A stretch of 13,670 nt of DNA, taken from contig GG745338.1 of assembly GCA_000151295.1 (NCBI GenBank), forward strand, positions 1,228,908-1,242,577, written 5' to 3'. A program made the position numbers and the translations under genes. The notes under the pieces are model-generated. The model ran no database searches, was not told where the DNA came from, and saw nothing but the letters and a program-made list of their open reading frames with translations. This stretch comes from Allomyces macrogynus ATCC 38327 (taxonomy: Eukaryota > Blastocladiomycota > Blastocladiomycetes > Blastocladiales > Blastocladiaceae). Positions 7,158 to 13,670 of this stretch are shown here, one piece after another. Position 1 is the first letter of the stretch, and each line of letters starts with the position of its first letter.

Positions 7158-7364
7158 ATGGCTAAGAAGTTATCGAAAGTCATTCGTCCACAAGATCAGG
7201 AATTGGGGTTCCTGCAACAAGAATATCTCAAGAGAAGTTTTTCTCCTGACATATCATTAGCAAAATTTGTCGATAGAATTCGACGTAATGCACCAAATAC
7301 ATTGCCGTACATTTATAACGAACAGATTGAAAAGTGGTGGAACCAAAAGAAACTTATGCGCTAA
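7158..7364 (+). CDS. Stand-alone homologue of the integrase N-terminal domain
   Basis: A 68-residue protein. Residues 37-64 align without gaps to residues 41-68 of the adjacent rve integrase, with 12 of 28 identical, including RRN, P, T, P, IY, Q and W. Upstream parts also share a Gln-rich, Leu-rich helix. It has no catalytic core. This is therefore a duplicated or split-off integrase N-terminal domain; it might bind the element ends, pair with the full integrase or inhibit it (inference). The start codon is preceded by TATA-like TTTATAATAAAACTATAAAT at 7133-7152. Its last 11 bases overlap the convergent minus-strand gene. Confidence 0.72.
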   Translation: MAKKLSKVIRPQDQELGFLQQEYLKRSFSPDISLAKFVDRIRRNAPNTLPYIYNEQIEKWWNQKKLMR

Positions 7365-7533
7365 ACTTGAAAACGTATTTGTTTCCCGCATTTAATGGAG
7401 TTAAACGAGCGACTGGACCGTTCACTACTGGTGTTTCAACTTTTCTTCTGGGAGGTGGCACTGGCATGCCAATCTTTTTGCATCTACCACATAATACAAA
7501 GTGAGCCTTTTGTTGCTTGATGCTTGCTTCCAT
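7354..7533 (-). CDS. Small CxxC protein, zinc-ribbon-like half
   Basis: A 59-residue basic protein starting at the ATG at 7533. A single CGRC pair lies at residues 15-18, followed by a proline-rich basic segment (PVPPPRRK at 24-31) and an NGPVAR block near 38-43. The arrangement is reminiscent of short viral zinc-ribbon proteins that carry a CxxC, an N-G-R/P block and a second CxxC; here the second pair is missing and the protein ends KYVFKFSA. A longer frame extending right to 7839 overlaps the fibre gene and is rejected. It is convergent with the integrase-N homologue, overlapping by 11 bases. A TATCGAAAC word sits directly upstream of its ATG (reverse strand TTTCGATAACTATGG). Function is unknown; small size limits certainty. 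Confidence 0.45.
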   Translation of the reverse strand: MEASIKQQKAHFVLCGRCKKIGMPVPPPRRKVETPVVNGPVARLTPLNAGNKYVFKFSA

Positions 7534-7602
7534 AGTTATCGAAACAAAAGAAGAAAAAATAACGATTCTGACCACACACCCAGTAAAGATACAATCAATT
7601 TT

Positions 7603-7618
7603 GCACTTATTTAAGTGC
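7603..7618. terminator. Intergenic palindrome, possible transcript-end hairpin
   Basis: GCACTTA (7603-7609) and TAAGTGC (7612-7618) form a perfect 7-base stem with a TT loop, 40 bases past the fibre gene stop and before the next minus-strand gene. Palindromic hairpins mark mRNA 3' ends in mimivirus and its virophage Sputnik, so the same role is plausible here. Its AT-rich centre (TTAAATAA on the minus strand) could instead be a promoter element. Confidence 0.4.
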
Positions 7619-7657
7619 GATTGCAAAGGATTGGTGTTGTACCATCGATGGCCTTGA

Positions 7658-10402
7658 TCACTTGTTTTTGTCTCCCTCAAGCATTTCAACACGTTTGAGC
7701 AAGTTCTTGCACATCTGCAACAACAGCGCAGCAAACTGATCGTACTGAATACCGTAGATGCCTTGGTTGTCACTGTCTGGTTTGACAAGCATCGATAACC
7801 CAGCTGGATCGAACCCACTGTCCTTGAGTGCCGTCTCAAAGTCCTGCGCGATCACACCAAAGCGATTCTTGGGGTTTTTTTCATCGGTGAATTTGAATGA
7901 AACAGGAGTTATGTTTTTGAGCAATGATACAGCTTTGGAGTCATCGATAGGTATGATCTCTTTCTTTTGCCGTTTGTCGGACGTAGTGACTGTGTTGAGA
8001 GCGTAAACTGTATTCCAACGTTTCGTACTCTTGCCCAAATCATATGAACTATCGACGACCGGAAATACTGTCCGGAAACATTTAATACCCATTTCTGCAG
8101 TACTACCCCCGCTCTTGAATTCCATCATAATATCCGGCGCGTTGCCGACTGAAATATTGCAGATTTCTAATATCGCAGATGAAGCACCGTCATCCACTGC
8201 ACGTATTTGACAACTCGGACCGCCTGTTCGACCAGACCATGTTCCAAGCGACAACGTAGCTTTCGATGCACTGCCTCCAGCACCGGTAATGAGAACTACA
8301 GAATTTGAATCAGAATTTGGGTTGTTCACTGTCAATTTTGAGTTGATTACGTTTGCAGTACCCCCAACGTTGATCGAACCACCAATACCGACTCCACCTG
8401 CCACTGTAAAAGCACCTGTACTTGTACTTGTCGATGCAGACGTATTAGTTATCGAAGTAGTTCCAGCGGGATTGAAAGCACTGGCTGATAATTGACTCTG
8501 GACGTAATTCACAGTAGCTACGTTCGTACCTATTGTTGGGGTGCCACTTATTGTAATATTTCCACCAACGTAAACATCTTTTGCGATACCTACGCCACCA
8601 GCGACTACAAGTGATGCTGTGGTAGTGCTGGTAGCTTGTTTGGTGGGGCTTATTTTTACATAAGAAGTTGCACTTCCACCAGCATCTGCGAGTTCTACGC
8701 GATAATCCGACTTGTACCATCCCATCATTCTGGTGTTATGCGACGAAATCCAGTGGTGCACGTCGCCACTGGCATCATTGTTCACGGCGCCATACCAAAC
8801 CTCGACTGTTGAGCCATGTCCCATCTTCTGGCGCACTCCTGACGAGTTATTTAGAGTCAGTGTATTACCCCCAAGATACGAATTCCCACCAATAGCCAAA
8901 CCTCCATTAGGAACCATCAAAGTCCCAGCTGAAGTACTTGTTCCTGCAGTCGCCCCAGTGAGTGTAGCCGACGTAAAACTGGGGTTTGCACTTGTTGAAA
9001 AAGTGTTACTCGACAAAGTCATGTTCGTTCCAGCTGAATACGTGACCAGTTGGTCTTGGGTAGCAAACTGGCGTCCATCATTTCGAACAAAAGTACCATA
9101 TACAGTACCACCAACTCGAACATCTCCACTGACACCAATTCCTCCAGCAACAATCAAAGCGCCATTACTGGTTGTAGTTGAGTTTGCCGTATTTGATACA
9201 GTCACCGTACTAAACGTTGGAATTGTGCTAACATCGAAAGTCGACCCACTCAATGATAAATTGGTGCCAGCAGAATAGGAAGGAAGATCATCCATCAACG
9301 CATACGATTTGCCATCTGCTCTAACAAAAGCAGATCCATAAACGCTATTAGTACCCATTCGAATATCACCACTTACACCAATTCCACCGTTTACAACCAA
9401 TGACCCTGTGGAAACACTGGTTGAAGTAAGTGTCGATAAAAGTTTGACTTGACCATTCACGTTCAAGGCACCACTGACACCAATTCCTCCAGCGACAAGT
9501 AAAGCGCCAGTGGATGGCGAGGTTGATGCTGTTGTATTAGTTATCGAAGTTGCTGAAGGTATAGATAGTCCTGTTGTTGGATTTCCCTGGAGTGAGCCAA
9601 GAGCAATAATGTCCGTTCCAGCTTGAATACGTTTAGCTACCGATAATCCACCGGCTACCTGTAATGCACCTGTATTTAGGTCATTGATAGTAGTGTCTGT
9701 ACTTTGAGTAAACTTTGCTATTTTTGTTCCGCTAATTGTGAACACAAGCCCAGAACTGCCAGATGTACCCATACCCAATACTCCAGCGCCTGCTCCAAGA
9801 CTGTTATGCCCTATTACAAAACAATCACCGTTATTGGACGTGCTCTGATTTGCTTTGTTCCACATGACGATCCCCGTCTCTTGACCATCCGCCGATGGAA
9901 AAGCCCGAAAATGACTAAAAAAATTGGCGCCGTTGCGAGTGCAGGTGAAACCCGCATTGGATCGAATGTAGTCATTTGAGTTGATTGCTTTCGAAACCCC
10001 AAGTCCTCCAGCGAGTAAAACGCTTCCATCTGTGTAGGACGTTGAGTTTGTAGTATTGCTGAAAGAGATCACAGAGTTTGCCAGCTTCGAACTATCGATA
10101 GAATTATTTTTCAGTTGTAACTTTGAACTACCATCAAGTCCGATTGTAGTATTGTCGTAAAGCAAGTTAACTGTATTGCTGCTAATCGATAGTCCTGCAC
10201 CAGCCGTTAGTTGGGAAGCTTCACCTAATACAGCAGACGATATGGCGTTATCGACGTAAGCCTTTGTAACAGCTTGTGTAGGTTCCGTTGGTACTGAAGT
10301 AATGTTTAAGGATTGTAGTGAAAGTTGATTAACGATAGAATCAATCGTGTCTTGATCTAACTGCCCTCCAGTTCCAGAATCGAGATAACCAAAAACGTTC
10401 AT
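7658..10402 (-). CDS. Fibre protein with repeated beta motifs and C-terminal peptidase S74 chaperone
   Basis: Probably a trimeric surface or vertex fibre for host attachment. The 914-residue protein has a short lead (1-60, with a TKAYVDNAI segment near 46-54) and then eight dispersed copies of a motif of the form STGALxVAGGIGVSGDVxVGG. These begin near residues 124, 243, 298, 332, 413, 492, 595 and 660, separated by Ser/Thr/Asn/Gly-rich stretches and two larger inserts (about 150-225 and 520-590) that could be receptor-binding domains. The C-terminus (about 785-914) is an endosialidase-type intramolecular chaperone (peptidase S74): SYDLG and W796 lead into S808-D809-K-R-Q-K, the expected self-cleavage site before Ser808, followed by FGVIAQD at 848-854 and a coiled-coil end. 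S74 domains trimerise the fibre and then cut themselves off. The start at 10402 is 24 bases from a divergent start codon. Low-complexity codons make neighbouring frames long, but these are shadows. Confidence 0.88.
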   Translation of the reverse strand: MNVFGYLDSGTGGQLDQDTIDSIVNQLSLQSLNITSVPTEPTQAVTKAYVDNAISSAVLGEASQLTAGAGLSISSNTVNLLYDNTTIGLDGSSKLQLKNNSIDSSKLANSVISFSNTTNSTSYTDGSVLLAGGLGVSKAINSNDYIRSNAGFTCTRNGANFFSHFRAFPSADGQETGIVMWNKANQSTSNNGDCFVIGHNSLGAGAGVLGMGTSGSSGLVFTISGTKIAKFTQSTDTTINDLNTGALQVAGGLSVAKRIQAGTDIIALGSLQGNPTTGLSIPSATSITNTTASTSPSTGALLVAGGIGVSGALNVNGQVKLLSTLTSTSVSTGSLVVNGGIGVSGDIRMGTNSVYGSAFVRADGKSYALMDDLPSYSAGTNLSLSGSTFDVSTIPTFSTVTVSNTANSTTTSNGALIVAGGIGVSGDVRVGGTVYGTFVRNDGRQFATQDQLVTYSAGTNMTLSSNTFSTSANPSFTSATLTGATAGTSTSAGTLMVPNGGLAIGGNSYLGGNTLTLNNSSGVRQKMGHGSTVEVWYGAVNNDASGDVHHWISSHNTRMMGWYKSDYRVELADAGGSATSYVKISPTKQATSTTTASLVVAGGVGIAKDVYVGGNITISGTPTIGTNVATVNYVQSQLSASAFNPAGTTSITNTSASTSTSTGAFTVAGGVGIGGSINVGGTANVINSKLTVNNPNSDSNSVVLITGAGGSASKATLSLGTWSGRTGGPSCQIRAVDDGASSAILEICNISVGNAPDIMMEFKSGGSTAEMGIKCFRTVFPVVDSSYDLGKSTKRWNTVYALNTVTTSDKRQKKEIIPIDDSKAVSLLKNITPVSFKFTDEKNPKNRFGVIAQDFETALKDSGFDPAGLSMLVKPDSDNQGIYGIQYDQFAALLLQMCKNLLKRVEMLEGDKNK

Positions 10403-10426
10403 TCTTTATCATAGCTATCGATAAAA
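10403..10426. promoter_or_regulatory. 24-base divergent spacer with near-palindrome
   Basis: Only 24 bases separate the start codons of the fibre (minus) and the 103-residue protein (plus). They contain TTATCATAGCTATCGATAA, a palindrome centred on AGCT apart from one extra C, and the TATCGATA word. No TATA box is seen in the spacer, so promoters must overlap the coding starts or use the palindrome in both directions. Confidence 0.45.
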
Positions 10427-10738
10427 ATGGAGACGTTCAACAGAGTCATCAAGATGATTGATGAAGGAGGACTTGAGGAGATCGAAGACTGGACCGAAAT
10501 CAAGAAGCTTTTGAATTTGGGACCATTCTTCGATGGTTTGTCAGATAAGGAAAAACGTTTACTTCTTACCAGTCGCATCGAAAAGATCCGTGATAAAAGC
10601 AAGCGGTATAGATTAATCCCGTCGACAAATGATCGTTTAAGAGCGGATGCAATTAGGAGCCGAATGCGTATCAAAATAAAACAGAATGAGAAGAAGCGTG
10701 ACGACGAGTTATTACGAAAAATCGCTGGAGGCTACTGA
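10427..10738 (+). CDS. Unknown small charged protein (103 residues)
   Basis: I do not recognise it. It is rich in Lys, Arg, Asp and Glu. An acidic N-terminal part (EEIEDWTEIKK at 17-27) precedes a middle segment with GLSDKEKRLLLTSRIEKIRDK (37-57) and a basic, helical C-terminus (78-100). No Cys pairs, membrane segment or signal peptide is seen. It heads a plus-strand series running through the helical protein, the packaging ATPase and the capsid protein, so a role in particle assembly is possible. A TATA box for the next gene starts four bases after its stop. The start is set by the divergent fibre gene 24 bases away. Confidence 0.65.
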   Translation: METFNRVIKMIDEGGLEEIEDWTEIKKLLNLGPFFDGLSDKEKRLLLTSRIEKIRDKSKRYRLIPSTNDRLRADAIRSRMRIKIKQNEKKRDDELLRKIAGGY

Positions 10739-10741
10739 ATT

Positions 10742-10749
10742 TATAAAAA
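10742..10749 (+). promoter_or_regulatory. TATA box of the Gln/Pro-rich helical protein gene
   Basis: TATAAAAA begins 31 bases before the ATG at 10773 and directly after the previous gene's stop. It decides the start: the in-frame ATG at 10686 lies upstream of the box and inside the preceding gene. Confidence 0.6.
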
Positions 10750-10772
10750 AAATTCTTGCGTATTACCAAATA

Positions 10773-12215
10773 ATGGCAAGACCACAAGGTGCAAGTCGCG
10801 AACGCCAATTAATCGAACGGTTTGCTCGACTTTTTCCAAATGATCTCACCTTTAATCCTTACACGAACAAGGTAACATTGCATGGAAATCATTATGGAAT
10901 GAAAGGCGCGCTCGAACAAATCAAAAAATCCATAATGATGTTGCACCCAAATGATAGTTTTGAGGAATTCCTTGATAGGACTGAACGTGGTAATCCCAAT
11001 GAGCAAGGTTTGCCTCAAGCCCCCAATGAGCAAGGTGTGACTCAAAACGATGATGTCGTCGAAGAAGTTATCGATACTGCTGTAGCCAGTTCTTCAGGTA
11101 CTCAACAACCTCCACCTGGAAGTCTTTACCCTAACTTGCACGCTTCACCAATGGGTACCGCAATGGAAAAGTATCGCCCGCCAGTGGCACAAGCGGAGGC
11201 ACCCTCAATGTCGGCTTTAATTTCAAGTTCTACTCAAGCAAGTACTTATGGTGTGGCTCCTGCTCCATTGGAACAGGCAGTCATCCCAAGTCATTGGAAT
11301 GATGGAATACAACAACATGAACATCTATTCCAACAACAGGCTCCTGCACAATTCCAGCAGTTCATCCAAAATAACGGGACGATGAACCAGATCATTCAAA
11401 TGATGGGCAATAACCATAACGACTCTACACTTTTGCAAGCGCTGGAATACCTTTACAATGGTATGCGTGATATCTTTGGTCAAACTGCAGAATTTGAAAA
11501 TCGGTTCAGAGACGCTTTGGAGCGATTCTATGGTGAAGGTACAGCAGAACATAATACCCAACGAAATGCTTTTCAATACATAGAGCGACAATTGGAAGTT
11601 GCTCGAATTGAAGCTCAACAGCAAGCACTGGCTTCACAAACGCAACTTCAGAGTGGATTGCAAGCATTGGGAGATTTCACTTCACAAGGTATGCACTCAA
11701 TACGTCAAGATGTTGGTGAGGTGTCCAGTAACGTACAGATGGTAGCTAGTAATGTCAAAGAACTTCCGAGGATGATTGAACACGTTAGTAATCAAGTTGG
11801 CGGTGTAACTGGTAGTATGCAACAACTTGGTTCTCAAATCGGTGGTGTCCCACAACAAGTAATGCAGGGTCTGGACGCTCGGCTTCGACCTATCGAACAA
11901 AGTCTGCGAGAATTTGCAAATGATCCAGCTCGCTTACGAGCATATGGTATTGACCCTCATGATGAACGTCACGTTCAAAAAGGCATCCAAGATCAACTCA
12001 AGATGTTTATGCAATCGATGCAACCTCGTCAAAATCTCGACATGCGCCGAGTAGCTGTGCCTGTGAGTTGGCCCACGAATCCACGTTATCTTACGAAAGC
12101 TCAACGATTCCAGCCACAACGTCCAACTGCTCAAGATGTGGAAACCGTTGTCAAACCTACTGGCAACGTCATTAGCACGTTGTCCACTTCGGGTATCCAA
12201 GGTAATTTTGGTTAA
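10773..12215 (+). CDS. Gln/Pro-rich, largely helical protein of unknown function (480 residues)
   Basis: I do not recognise a family. From the ATG at 10773, residues 1-70 look like a small folded basic domain. A short repeat (PNEQGLPQA / PNEQGVTQN) lies at 75-92. Residues 105-205 are Pro, Gln, Ser and Ala rich and probably disordered. Residues about 215-385 are Gln-rich, Cys-free and predominantly helical, with heptad-like spacing at 310-380 suggesting coiled coil and oligomerisation. A basic Pro-containing tail follows (425-450). The gene lies immediately before the packaging ATPase and capsid genes, where PLVs often carry structural proteins, so a virion or scaffold role is a reasonable inference. 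There is no signal peptide, and the frame is clean over 1.4 kb. Confidence 0.75.
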   Translation: MARPQGASRERQLIERFARLFPNDLTFNPYTNKVTLHGNHYGMKGALEQIKKSIMMLHPNDSFEEFLDRTERGNPNEQGLPQAPNEQGVTQNDDVVEEVIDTAVASSSGTQQPPPGSLYPNLHASPMGTAMEKYRPPVAQAEAPSMSALISSSTQASTYGVAPAPLEQAVIPSHWNDGIQQHEHLFQQQAPAQFQQFIQNNGTMNQIIQMMGNNHNDSTLLQALEYLYNGMRDIFGQTAEFENRFRDALERFYGEGTAEHNTQRNAFQYIERQLEVARIEAQQQALASQTQLQSGLQALGDFTSQGMHSIRQDVGEVSSNVQMVASNVKELPRMIEHVSNQVGGVTGSMQQLGSQIGGVPQQVMQGLDARLRPIEQSLREFANDPARLRAYGIDPHDERHVQKGIQDQLKMFMQSMQPRQNLDMRRVAVPVSWPTNPRYLTKAQRFQPQRPTAQDVETVVKPTGNVISTLSTSGIQGNFG

Positions 12216-12235
12216 AAATATTGTATAACCATAAA

Positions 12236-13024
12236 ATGAGCTTTGAGGTTCGTCCACTCGATAATCAACGAGGTAAGAAAGGTCCTCACCTAATTCCAGT
12301 AGCGCCAGCAACCTGTATTCTCGTCTCGCCTAAAGGATCAGGGAAAACAACGTGCATGTTGAATATGATTACTTCCATACATTGCTGGAGACATGTATTT
12401 AGTGAAATTTACGTCTTCTGTCCTACAGCCACTATGGATCCAAAATGGCAGATTTTGAGAGAGACTCCTATTTTGAAGTATCGAAAGCCAGAGAAAGGTG
12501 TTGTGCAAACTCCTGACGACTTGTGTCTCAAAGATCATCATTTTATCGATGATCTTGAAGAAATGCCTACAGCTTTGAAAAGCATTTGGGATAATCAAGA
12601 CCCACAGAAACGTGACTACACCAAATACTCGAAAGACATTGATCACGTTTTGATTATCATGGATGATCTCGCTGGCACTAAATTCGCCAAGTCACGACTT
12701 CTCGATAGGTTCATTGCCATCTCTCGACATATCAAAGTCAGTATCATCTTCTGTGTTCAGGTGTTCAAGGCTTTAAGTCCTTTATGTCGTAACAATGCTT
12801 CTTATTATATCATCTTTGAAACGTACAATAAGGCTGAACTACGACGAATTTACGATGAAGCTGGAGGCAGTTTTACATATGAAGAATTTTTATCGATAGT
12901 TGCTAACATTTTTGAAACTCCATTTGCTACATTATGCATCAACATGCAGAATTCACCAAAGTTCCGTTACATTGAGAACTTCAAAGAATTCTTACTGAAA
13001 GATCGCAACACGGTAAATGAGTAA
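12236..13024 (+). CDS. A32-like genome-packaging ATPase (FtsK/HerA superfamily)
   Basis: Pumps viral DNA into the capsid using ATP. The protein is 262 residues from the ATG at 12236; an extension to 12221 relies on TTG and is rejected. Walker A is SPKGSGKTT at 31-39 (Lys37). Walker B is VLIIMDDLA at 138-146 (acidic D143, D144). The segment SRHIKVSIIFCVQ at 163-175, followed by LCRNN at 183-187, matches the family's sensor-Gln and arginine region. Length agrees with PLV and virophage packaging ATPases. It begins 20 bases after the preceding stop, and the capsid gene starts 27 bases after its stop, the usual ATPase/capsid neighbourhood. All motifs are intact. Confidence 0.92.
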   Translation: MSFEVRPLDNQRGKKGPHLIPVAPATCILVSPKGSGKTTCMLNMITSIHCWRHVFSEIYVFCPTATMDPKWQILRETPILKYRKPEKGVVQTPDDLCLKDHHFIDDLEEMPTALKSIWDNQDPQKRDYTKYSKDIDHVLIIMDDLAGTKFAKSRLLDRFIAISRHIKVSIIFCVQVFKALSPLCRNNASYYIIFETYNKAELRRIYDEAGGSFTYEEFLSIVANIFETPFATLCINMQNSPKFRYIENFKEFLLKDRNTVNE

Positions 13025-13051
13025 TTTTTTTCATTTGTCATACATTAAAAC

Positions 13052-13670
13052 ATGACGTCTTCTCTAACGAATTTTGGCGCTATGCTTCCCGTTGCCGTGG
13101 GAAAAGAACTTTCGTTCCAACGCCCTCGGCAAGCGCCAGTGGCTGACCGAGTTACCACTAAATTTCCTGTAGAACAGGGTTCAAGTTTTGGTGATCAAGC
13201 TGGGTTCCAATCTGTGGTGCGCTTTCGTTTGCCAGCCGTGAACAAGTGGATTGATACACACGCTGGTGTACGTTTTTCATTCTATGCTGATGTTTACAAT
13301 ACGGCTACAGGTGCCACTGTTGATCAAACGCCTTCAACGCCCGACGCCTATTTCACTGAAGACATTTCTTGCATTATTCAGCGTTTACGTGTCCTAACCA
13401 GTGCTGACCAGTTGGTCGAAGACGTGAATTCTTACAACGCGCTCCACAGGGTATTGAGTGACTGCACGGTTCCCAAATACATGAAGGAGAGTATTCTATC
13501 GACAAACCAAGGTTATGGATTTCTTCAGTACAGGACTGGAAAGCGCAAGTACATGGTAACTCTTCATAGTGGTCTACTTTCATGCGACCAATGGTTAGGT
13601 CTTAAGCACATGTCAGGATTGATTGTGGAGCTTACTTTGGCGCCCAGTAGCCAATGCCTTGTAAAACGAG
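13052..13670 (+). CDS. Major capsid protein, double-jelly-roll (partial, runs off the window)
   Basis: Forms the icosahedral shell. From the ATG at 13052 the frame is open for 206 codons to the window edge; full proteins of this type are roughly 500-650 residues. Support comes from features typical of PLV/Maverick capsid proteins at the right places: an early GDQAGFQSVVRFRLP block (44-58), a beta-rich first jelly roll with IIQRLRVLTSADQLVEDVNS (about 107-126), and the conserved HSGLLSCDQWLGLKHMSGL (171-189) followed by an alternating beta strand. Position directly after the packaging ATPase agrees. GC content appears somewhat higher than in the preceding genes. The identification rests on pattern and context, because the second jelly roll is outside the window. 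Confidence 0.82.
   Translation, partial: MTSSLTNFGAMLPVAVGKELSFQRPRQAPVADRVTTKFPVEQGSSFGDQAGFQSVVRFRLPAVNKWIDTHAGVRFSFYADVYNTATGATVDQTPSTPDAYFTEDISCIIQRLRVLTSADQLVEDVNSYNALHRVLSDCTVPKYMKESILSTNQGYGFLQYRTGKRKYMVTLHSGLLSCDQWLGLKHMSGLIVELTLAPSSQCLVKR

Larger units (their letters stand above)
965..13670. mobile_element. Integrated polinton-like virus (left part; right end outside window)
   Basis: The gene set (TVpol-SF3 replication protein, tyrosine recombinase, rve integrase, A32-like packaging ATPase, double-jelly-roll capsid protein) is that of polinton-like viruses and virophages. No protein-primed family B polymerase is seen, which separates it from classical Maverick/Polintons. The left boundary is placed at the palindrome beginning at 965, where Derlin homology stops, base composition changes and the TATCGA-rich signature starts soon after; the exact terminus could lie anywhere from about 958 to 1200. 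The right terminus, the partner terminal repeat and any target-site duplication lie outside the window, so terminal inverted repeats cannot be tested here. Genes are packed with spacers mostly below 130 bases and one convergent overlap of 11 bases. Confidence 0.85.

Noticed and set aside
7354..7839. The 161-codon minus-strand frame extending the small CxxC gene into the fibre gene
   Set aside because: Its first 100 codons overlap the fibre's S74 domain in another frame; the ATG at 7533 gives a sensible small gene without overlap.
8712..9278. Long plus-strand frame opposite the fibre gene
   Set aside because: Antisense shadow of the repetitive fibre coding sequence, rich in Pro/Val as the complement of Gly/Thr/Ser codons.

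Overview
The window looks like eukaryotic nuclear DNA in which the left end of a polinton-like virus (PLV, a virophage/Maverick relative) is integrated beside host sequence. About the first 960 bases are GC-rich, CpG-rich host-type DNA ending in the N-terminal part of a Derlin (ER-associated degradation) gene. From about 965 the character changes sharply: a palindrome, a small array of direct and inverted motifs, AT-richer DNA, and then a tightly packed set of virus-type genes running to the right edge, where the element is cut off. The host cannot be named from the sequence.

Layout: (1) 1-958, host flank and truncated Derlin-like exon. (2) 965-1826, gene-free left end of the element, with palindromes, a 37-base tandem repeat, a diverged ~50-base direct repeat carrying leftward TATA boxes, and a hairpin. 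(3) 1827-4212, minus strand, TVpol-type polymerase joined to an SF3 helicase, with its N-terminus in a different frame. (4) 4322-4537, minus, small C2H2-like protein. (5) 4662-7364, plus, integration module: tyrosine recombinase, retroviral-type (rve) integrase and a 68-residue stand-alone relative of the integrase N-terminus. (6) 7354-10402, minus, a 59-residue CxxC protein and a 914-residue fibre with a C-terminal S74 self-cleaving chaperone. (7) 10427 to the end, plus, morphogenesis module: a small charged protein, a Gln/Pro-rich helical protein, an A32-like packaging ATPase and the start of a double-jelly-roll major capsid protein.

Together the genes give replication (TVpol-SF3), integration (two unrelated enzymes), host attachment (fibre) and particle assembly (ATPase, capsid). 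Minor capsid/penton and maturation protease genes, usual in this group, are not in the window and would be expected to the right. Nearly all frames are open, so the copy is young or maintained; the one visible lesion is the frame break near the start of the replication gene. TATA boxes lie 24-41 bases upstream of several start codons and helped choose starts. The hexamer TATCGA/TCGATA is strikingly frequent on both strands and in several reading frames throughout the element but absent from the first kilobase, which marks the element boundary and is unexplained.
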